DNA from: Tricholomella constricta
Lineage: Eukaryota > Basidiomycota > Agaricomycetes > Agaricales > Lyophyllaceae
Direction: 5' to 3'
NCBI GenBank assembly: GCA_013368375.1
Contig: JAACJP010000037.1
Location: 372,001-436,000, forward strand
DNA length: 64,000 nt
In this document: positions 56,730-64,000 of the stretch, one piece after another
How the letters are laid out: each line of letters starts with the position of its first letter
Position numbering within the stretch: the stretch's first letter is position 1
The notes under the pieces: model-generated
The model's input: the letters and a program-made list of their open reading frames with translations, nothing else
What the model was told of the DNA's origin: nothing
Databases searched by the model: none
Made by a program: the position numbers and the translations under genes

Positions 56730-59700
56730 TTAGATGGAACCCCTCCCTTGACTATGGCGTGCAACCACATCAGGAGGTAACAAAATACCTACTTTCCCTG
56801 AACCAGACCCGACAACCTGCAAACTTTGAGTGATAGCCTTTTCACAGGCTGCATCTGCGCGCTCCAATGCCTTTGTAGCTCGCTCAAGTGCTGTCGAGGT
56901 CCCCGAACCCTCCGCTAACGATACAAGCATCTCAGCTGCACTTGTCTTCACATCGAAGGCAAGCCTCAACCGTTTGTTTCGATGTGTGATGGTGTCATCT
57001 ATTTTTTGAAGTCCTTCATGGTGCACAACAGCTGGGTGCGACTCGAAATCAGTTTATTGAGATAGCTACAGCACCTGCAGACACGAACAGACCTTTTCGC
57101 TTGAGACTGCGAATTGTGCTCTCTGTGACATGATCTCGCTTATAACTTGGTCGGATCCCTGAAACTTCCCAAGTCTGTTATGTTGAAAAATCAGTCAAGT
57201 TCTCGGTCATCATGAATATAATAATCTTCCAACCTGGAGTGTTTTTTGCTGAAGGAGATCAAAATGTTGTCCTTTCTTGACTCCCCCAAGAAGTGTGCAT
57301 GAGACACCTTCACGGTTGACATTGGCATGCAGGGACTCGATAATATTGCTGGTAGAATCTCCGACTTGCCAAATCAGCCGTGGGATGAGGCTCTTCTTCC
57401 AGCAGATACCGGGAAATGCAAACTTGCTCCGCACTTTATCAGCTAGCCAGTCTGAATGTGTTAATTTGAGCACAAGTTACACTAGGTGGGCATGGTAGCA
57501 CATACCCTTTCCGCTCTTCCCTCCCTCAGCCTCAATAGCTTTCAAGGTATTGTCCCAATCAGAATGTTCCATGCATTCAAGGCTGCGCATCTTGATGCGG
57601 ACTGAGTCAGGCACAGCGCACTGCTGAATATTGCGTCGAAAATGCACAGTACAGAGGCGAAGAATGCGGCGAAGGTGGTCATATTCGTCAAGGTCCTGAA
57701 GTTGCCGTTGGGGTTCATGTAGATCTTGACGGTTGGGCAGTGATTGAGCGACATCCTTGAGATATAGACCTAGACCTGGTACGAATATGGGTCAACAGGA
57801 TGTTAGTGAGACGAGATCATATTCGATATATAGTACATGCCTTTGGCTTGGCCGCCGTGTTGGTCTACTGTTATCTGATATATACCTCTGGCTTCTGTCA
57901 GATTAGCGCTGAGCGAGTGCAGATGGCGCCATTGGAGGCGGCATCCAGTATCTGTCTCCACGATGTCATCGATCTTGTTGAAGACATATCGATGGGCCTC
58001 CGCGGTTTGACGATTGAGATAAATTCGGCAGTATAGGTAACCTGGAGAATATAAAATAAGAAATTACCAGAGTTAAAATGAACGATATACTTCGTCGTGA
58101 ATCTAATTCCATGCCACCCAACTCAAATTCCTTGAAGCCGACAATCCGCTTGAATCCAATATCACTCTGCAGAAACTGGGCACAGAGGAGACGACGACTG
58201 CTCTCCTTCGTCATGCAAATTGCAATGCGAAATGGAATGTTGTGCATTCCATCATCTGGCATTTCATCGTCATCGGCACTTACTACTGTAGTTCCAAGTG
58301 ATGGAACCTCAGCAATAAACCGAATGTAGGAGTCTGAAGATGCTGATTTATCTTGCTTTTGCTTTAGATACAGCAAGCCTGAAGGATTTGAGGGTGATCA
58401 GTAAGAGTTGCAAGATTCAGAACATCAAAGACGGTTCACCTTCCCATCCAGTTCCATCTGGATACAGTGTTTCCTGGACTTTGCTGATGTAACTTCGTAG
58501 ATGATCACGATTTGCCAACGATGGGTGGAGATCAACAAGCGTTGCGCCTTGAATATCAGGAAATTTTATTTTCAGAAAATTCTGCGTGACCGAGTGCCGA
58601 AGAAACCGCCTAGGTGTTAAGTCTGGAATTTCGTGGTCAATGGAATAAAGGAGTTCAAAAATTTCGGCTCGGATCGAAGGTGGAGTTTTTGTTGGAAGAG
58701 GAATTGGGTGTCTGTGTTCTCCATGGCAGACAATCAGGACCTTGGGACACTGTACTCGAAATTCCTCCAAAGGTTCGAAGACTCGAAATGTTACAGCACA
58801 TTTGAGATGCTCTAATTCTGGTGCAACCAGGTTTCCTTTGTCGTTTCGGTGTTCTGTCGCTGAAAATGATTCTGTTCAGTCATCGGTGAACATAATGAAT
58901 ATAATATCACGCACAACAATGGACTTTCACACTTGAAAAGTTGGCGACCGTTGAACAGCTTGATAATGGCCCAGTATTGCCCAACACTGCATCCTCTTCA
59001 ATGTCTTCAAGTATCTCACGATCATTAGTGAATAAAGCCGCCAGGTAAGTTATATCATAATGGCCCCGCGATGCACTATAATCTATCAGGTGGTCACGGT
59101 TGACACGATAATCATAGTGTTCGCATCTTTGAAGTAGGGTCAAATTGAGCTTCAAATACCCAGACATTAAGTGACGTACCGAACAAATGGACGCCCACTG
59201 GAAGAATATTCAAACACTAGCCTACCCATGCACATCTGTTTCTCCGAAGCATGTCCTCGCTGGGATCTCTCCCTTTCAGAAATCTTATGATCGTGAGCTG
59301 CGGACTGATCTTCCGCATAGTGTGTTGGTTCATGCAGTGGGCCTGTGCATCCAAGTCGTTGTATTGAAGTGAAGTAAGAGAAGGTCTTCTGAAAGAGCTG
59401 AGCCTGTAATGTCATTGTGGTTCGGCGATGCTGTTGTTCTTCTCGCAATCGGCGTTCCAGTTCTTCTCGAGATGCTTTGATATGGGGCTGCTCAATGCTT
59501 GCACGGTCCACAAAGGGGCAGATCTTGCTTCCTTGGCCTACCAGACAAACACGAGTGTATTCAAGATGAGGAAAGTGATTTTATTGTAGGTTACAATATG
59601 TCGAGTACATACAGGTAGAATGCGACACGCGAAACGGCACCTGGTTGCCATTGTCATCAACAAGGACCGTGCATTTAGTTCCTCCTTTCAATCGACCTCT

Positions 59701-60306
59701 CGGTTCTCCTTGAGAGTAAGTAATGCTCCTTGCAGGGTCAGACCAGGTGGCTGCAGAGCTCATGATGAAGAGATGCCCGACAAAGCCGCGTTTGCTGGTT
59801 TCGGGATAATCAATGATGGTGTTGGGCTGATAGGTATACAGCACATCAAGAGTTGTTTTTCGGTTGAGTTTGACATGATACTGAGTTATGGGAAGGGAAT
59901 TGGGCGAAGCAGAGACAAGAAGAGTGCTTCGAGCACTTGGAATGCAGGGGACAGTGGGCAATCGTGATGATTGAGAGTGTTGCAGCTCATATGGCAAGGA
60001 AGGAGTGGCGGTATTTTCAGAAAAGAACGAAATAATGGTATCCAATGCAAGCTCAACGTGTCGAGGAACGTGAAGGTCGCTTTGGGACCGGACAAGTTGA
60101 GCCAGTACTGTGAGCTGAGAAGTGACGTTGCACCTCTCGCTGCCAACATTCGATGACATCAAGTTAGGTGCCTCCAGAACTGGATTGAGGAGGGCTGCGA
60201 GAGGAGGCGTAGGCATATTCACCAGTGGCAGAGAATTCAGACGACGGACAGACTCAGAAGATTCAATGCGAGATCCGGACTTTGGTGGCACCAGTGCGCA
60301 CACCAT
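56730..60306 (-). CDS. MULE-like transposase of a basidiomycete-expanded family
   Basis: Ten-exon model: complement(60306-59613, 59537-59180, 59126-58933, 58859-58440, 58378-58091, 58041-57841, 57775-57506, 57451-57234, 57174-57093, 57031-56730); 1008 aa, with no stop and every phase consistent. The N-terminal third is low complexity. The core has RRFLRHSVTQNFLKIKFP, AQFLQSDIGFKRIVGFKEFE (candidate first Asp), TVDQHGGQAKGLGLYL (second Asp), and WQVGDSTSNIIESLHANVNR (candidate Glu), preceded by helical CTVHFRRNIQQCAVP and KMRSLECMEHSDWD. This D-D-E layout resembles Mutator-like transposases. The sixth intron begins with GC rather than GT (AAAG-GCATGT). Terminal inverted repeats were not found by eye, so it could be a domesticated or immobile copy. 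The family name is an inference. Confidence 0.6.
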
Positions 60307-60997
60307 CCTTATTCCCCGTTTGCTCGATTCTGCAGGCCAAGGACCTGGGCAGGTCAGTGTTAGAACGATGAAATGAGTGGAATCTAGACCATGTAGTTAT
60401 TCATCTAACTCTTCGTGGATTGGATTTGCTCAGGCGGCGAACAGAGGGATTATTGAGGTACAAGTATTGTGACAAGTCACTGCCAGATATATTGTAGAAA
60501 TCCTAAGAATTTTCTCAGAAAAGGGCCCAAGGACGGCCAGCCCGGAGGGAAGAGCGGCCAGATAACATCTGCGTTCGGCGACATGATCTTATCATCATCG
60601 TTCATCATCACGACAAGACCCTTAACTGTTTTTGCCCATGCGTACCTGGATCGTATAATACCAATCGAAGTATTACTCCACTTGCTGGTAACGTTGCAGT
60701 TTCGGCGCCTGGTGCGACCGCAAATGCTGGTCCCCGCTCCCCTTGATAGCCCTCGGTAGACCAAACTGCAACTTTTTTTTGCATGACAGAACATCCTTTG
60801 CATCTTTTGTATGAGATCACGTCCAAATCAGGAATCATGAAAGTACTTGTTCTCGCTCTCCGCTCCGATTCCAACAAGGGTGCCTGTTCACACCTGCATC
60901 GCTCTTGCTGCACAGTCTCACTCTTGGGCCTCTAATGAGACTTTGCACTGCGCTCACTTGCCCCGATCACCTTGAACGGCATGTGGGGCACCCGTTC
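60307..60997. other. Intergenic left of the nested LTRs
   Basis: No gene recognised; short frames without motifs. Confidence 0.4.
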
Positions 60998-61385
60998 TGT
61001 TAGGGGAACGCCCGTTCACGCCCTCCGACGCTCACCGACTGTCCCCCGACATGTGCGATCGCTCCCGACCGATCGCGCCCCCGAACCCCGACGCTCCGAC
61101 CCAAGCGTCGGTGCACATACTTATACATCCCTGTCGCTACCTCCCCTTCCAGCGCGCGCCCGATCCCGACATCCAATATCCTGACGTCCGACATCCCGAC
61201 GTCGGTCGCCCGACCTCGTGCCCGCACCCTGAGCCACGAGGATTGGACAGTGTCGGGAACGTGTACATACACGCGCCGCTGCCCATCCGTTATCATTTAC
61301 GTACCATACACCCCAGAGAGCCGGCCCTCACGTATCTTACTCGTATATAGTCGTCCTCCTGACATGGGGGAATCCTTTACTCTAT
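60998..61385 (+). repeat. Element-2-type LTR, interrupted
   Basis: Begins TGTTAGGGGAACGCCCG and is collinear with the LTR at 13448-13916 (shared GCCCTCCGACGCTCACCGA, CGACGCTCCGACCCAAGCG, CCTGAGCCA, GGGAACGTGT, ACGCGCCGC, CTCGTATATAGTCG). Homology stops at about 61385, about 120 bp before the expected end, exactly where another LTR starts. No PPT precedes it, so it is a solo or 5' LTR. Confidence 0.75.
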
Positions 61386-61743
61386 TGTTAGGACCTGTGT
61401 AGCACGCCGGTTACAGAGTTATTCTGGAACCACCGAAGCGGACAGGCCTGACGTCCGTCAAGGAAGACGGCCTACGAAGGAGTATTCGGAGGTCGTGAGC
61501 GTTGACGGAGGTGTTCACCGGGGCTAATTCGAACGAACGAGCTCAAGTGATACGGGTGTGAAGCCAAATAGATTGAGAGAGAGAGAGAGAAACGAGAACG
61601 AGAATCGAGAACTAGTCTTAACAATAGGTAATATCGAGGTAAGGTGTCCGAAAAGAAAGTGGTGTCATATATGTACGGCGGACGTGCGTGGGAAAGCGTA
61701 GTGGGTGTGACTTTAGGGGTGGTCGTTAGGGACGTTCGTGACA
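61386..61743 (-). repeat. 3' LTR of a minus-strand Gypsy element (358 bp)
   Basis: On the minus strand it starts TGTCACGAACG at 61743 and ends GGTCCTAACA at 61386 (TG...CA). The minus-strand sequence just before it is GAGGAGGGGGTAA (61759-61744), a polypurine tract. The element body therefore extends right, beyond the window. A GA dinucleotide run lies at about 61575-61590. Inserted in the LTR at 60998; TCTAT (61381-61385) is the predicted target-site copy. Confidence 0.7.
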
Positions 61744-61759
61744 TTACCCCCTCCTCAAG
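61744..61759 (-). promoter_or_regulatory. Polypurine tract of the right-end element
   Basis: Minus strand GAGGAGGGGGTAA immediately before the LTR start TGTCAC. It fixes orientation of the element as minus. Confidence 0.6.
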
Positions 61760-61841
61760 CGTCGAGCCACTGAGACGCGGAAAAATGTTCGGATACGGGG
61801 AGTGTGGCGTTTGTTTTTCCTTTTTGGTGCGCGCGCGCGGT

Positions 61842-61858
61842 CACGTGAGGGGCACGTG
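61842..61858 (+). promoter_or_regulatory. Tandem CACGTG E-boxes
   Basis: Two CACGTG palindromes (61842-61847 and 61853-61858) lie 105-120 bp before the ATG at 61963. CACGTG is the site of bHLH regulators such as Cbf1/Pho4-type factors. Use here is inferred. Confidence 0.4.
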
Positions 61859-61962
61859 AGGGCCTCGGTTGTGGGTCCTTGTGGGTGTTTTGAGGATCTC
61901 GGAGATCGAAAAAGAGAAAAACTTGGTCGTTTTTCTTCTTCTGTTTCCATTCTGTCGACCTC

Positions 61963-63959
61963 ATGTCGCCTGCTATGCCCCGTGTCGCGTCTCCTCCTCC
62001 TAATGCCCCCGCTTTGCGAGATCCGGACGTGGCGCCTTTGATCGACGAAGATCGGTCGCGCGTCGCGTCCTTAGACGCGCCTCAACCCGTTTCCCCGGCG
62101 CCCTCTCTCCCTGGGATTGCCACCCTTCTCGATGGGAGTGACGGGGCGGTCCCCGAGTCGTCCCCCGTTCTTCTCCCACCTCCTGTCCCTCGTCTGATCA
62201 TCCGCCTGCCCATTCGATCCCAACAGATCCGTCGCCCTCGTTCCACCACTCCCGAGGCCGATTTCGAGTTTGCTAGTGACCCTGTGTCGCTTCCGGCGGC
62301 GACTTCGTTGTCGTGGGGGCCCCTCTTCACTGATGCGATTTTGGCGGAGGTGTTGCGTACCGCTGTGCGGGTTCCTCCCTCCTTGGCGTGGTGTGAGGCG
62401 CATGAGCCGGTATGTCGCCCTTCTTCTGCGATCGAGTCCAGCGTTTCAGCTGATTCCTTTTTGGGGTCTTCGTTAGTGTGATCGGTGTCGGACGCGTCGG
62501 CTGTCTTGTCGATTTCAGGAGGTTCGTCTTCGCGGGACCCTGCCCTGTGTTGAGTGTCGTGCGGCGCATTCCCTGTGCTCGCTTTCGTTGGACCATGGCC
62601 TAGAGGTGGCAGCTAGGCAGTTGGGAATTCCGTTGGAGTGGCTTCGCTCTCGCGCCGAGGGTTTTACTTTCTCCCGCACTGGCGTTGCGATGTCTTTTAC
62701 CAGCATCCGTCGCGCCCTGCGTTTGCCAATCCCGCCTCCTCTTCCCGCCGCCTCTTCGTCCGTTGTAGGGACTGGTGCCGTTTCACTTCCTCCTGCTCCC
62801 CCTCCTCGTGCTATTTTCCGTGGTACGCGAGGTCAGGGACGAAGGTCTGTGCCTGTCGGTCGTGGGGGTGCGCGCTTGTCTGTTCCGGAGGCGCGCCCTT
62901 CGCCTATGCCTGGTTATTCTCCTCCCCCCTCCGATAGCTCGGTTTCCCCTTTCCCTGTTCGTCGTCTTGGGGCCGCCATGCGTGCCGCTTCTCCGGATTC
63001 TCCCATCGTCGGGCCCTCGGAGCCTCTCTTTTTAAAGAGTTCGTCTGAATCGGTCTCTCCCTCACCGGTTCTGCACCAGGCTTCCCCTCCTGCTATGTTG
63101 ATGTCGTCCCCCCCCGCTGCTCCTGCCCCTCTTGCTCCTTCGCCTGAGGAGCACCTCCGTCTTCGGCGCCTCTATGACCAGGAGGTCGCGCGTGCGCAGG
63201 CTTTGTCCCTCCAGGTAGAGCGTCTCCAGGCCGAGGGCGAACGCAACAAGGGTCGTTTTCGTGGAGTCCTAGCCGAACTCGCCGACGAGCGTGAACGTTT
63301 CCTTCATCTGCAGGCGCAGACATCGAGTGCCGTGGAGGTCGTCGACGTCGATCGTGACGCCGAGGTCGAGGATCTGCGGATGGAGGTTGCGGGTCTTGAG
63401 GATGAGGTTGCGGGTCTGAAGGGGCACGTCGTCCATCTCCAGGGGGTTCGGGACTATTGGCGTGGTCATGCCTTGGACCTTCGCGTTCGCACCGATGGTG
63501 AGTCTTTCTTTTGTCTTCTTTTGTTCTCTTTTTTCACCTCCGGAATTTGTTGTAGCTCTTGAGCTTGCGCGTGTTGTTTTCGCATCCGATATGTTTGTTG
63601 CGGATGGCGCTCTGCGTTGCGCCCTCGTCGAGATGGAGGCGTCGCCGGTCCGGGGTATCGTCGACGCCGCTCACCAGATTCTTGAGCAGCATTCTCTCCG
63701 CGAGCTTTTTCGCCCTCCCGTCGATCCCGAGTCCCCTTTTCCCGCCTTCGAGCATTTCCTTGCTCTTCATCGTCCATCTCTCACTCGTGAAGACGCCCTT
63801 GCGGGGTTCGTGTCTCAGTCTCAATTGATCGCCGACGACGAGCAGGATATCGCGTCGATGCTTCCTCTGGAGGTAGGGGTGGTTGGGGAGGTGGGGGTTG
63901 GGCGCGAGGACGGTTCCTCTGCCAGTGCAGGTCCCTCCAAGCGTCGTCGCATCGAGTAG
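61963..63959 (+). CDS. Opposite-strand Cys-motif/coiled-coil gene in the right-end element
   Basis: Three exons, 61963-62409, 62519-63497, 63556-63959; 609 aa in one frame, with GTATGT/TTTCAG and GTGAGT/TTGTAG introns. Residues 1-120 are Pro/Ser/Asp-rich. Residues 120-170 carry WCEAHEP and then C159-x2-C162-x6-C169, the same half-cluster spacing as in the element 1 genes, with an intron placed just before it. LDHGLEVAARQLGIPLEWLR follows, then a Pro/Ser-rich linker, two long coiled coils (about 360-475), and a helical C-terminus ending in a basic KRRRIE. The gene runs opposite to its host element and starts 220 bp inside the LTR. Function unknown; binding of nucleic acid is inferred. Confidence 0.7.
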
Positions 63960-64000
63960 ACGGTCTTTTTCGCGGTGTCTTGGACTTCCTTCATTTCCTT
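63960..64000. other. Window end inside the minus-strand element
   Basis: Only 41 nt; the pol of the minus-strand element is expected to the right. Confidence 0.4.

Overview
The window is nuclear DNA of a filamentous basidiomycete, most likely a mushroom-forming Agaricomycete. Nearly every host gene is split by 45-75 nt introns with GTRNGY donors, CTRAC-like branch sites and YAG acceptors. The protein families (intradiol dioxygenase, secreted RING and HNH families, agaric-type kinases, Ty3/Gypsy chromoviruses) point the same way. No rRNA, tRNA or CRISPR was recognised.

Left end (1-13916): two Ty3/Gypsy LTR retrotransposons. Element 1 (1-~8900) has protease, RT/RNase H and integrase on the + strand. 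Between pol and the 3' LTR it carries two tandem spliced genes on the opposite strand. Both encode a perfectly spaced C-x2-C-x6-C-x8-C-x2-C-x6-C (Zn2Cys6-like) cluster followed by a helical region. Element 1 also has an 18-nt copy of its polypurine tract (PPT) inside pol. Element 2 (~9740-13916) is a chromovirus with a chromodomain and a 469-bp LTR, broken by one nonsense codon and one frameshift.

Middle (13917-53000): host genes. In order: secreted intradiol dioxygenase-like gene and beta-propeller lactonase (adjacent, same strand, consecutive steps of aromatic catabolism); SET-domain protein; SEC61 beta; RING gene 1; VAMP7-like R-SNARE; HNH protein; glycerolipid acyltransferase; RPS14/uS11; small cyanase-N-terminus-like HTH protein; RING gene 2; coiled-coil protein and agaric-type kinase (divergent pair, flanked by a duplicated ~330 bp segment); and a Cys-rich protein ending in an acidic tail. 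Exon models were rebuilt by hand; most keep one open frame over all exons, which is strong internal support.

Right end (53000-64000): decayed gene fragments (including a RuvB-like 1 helicase remnant), an intact 10-exon MULE-like transposase gene (1008 aa), then an element-2-type LTR interrupted by a different LTR. The second LTR is the 3' LTR of a minus-strand element running off the window. Just inside its PPT lies a third opposite-strand spliced gene with a related C-x2-C-x6-C motif and coiled coil. The recurrence of such a gene in two elements at the same place and orientation is the most unusual signal here.
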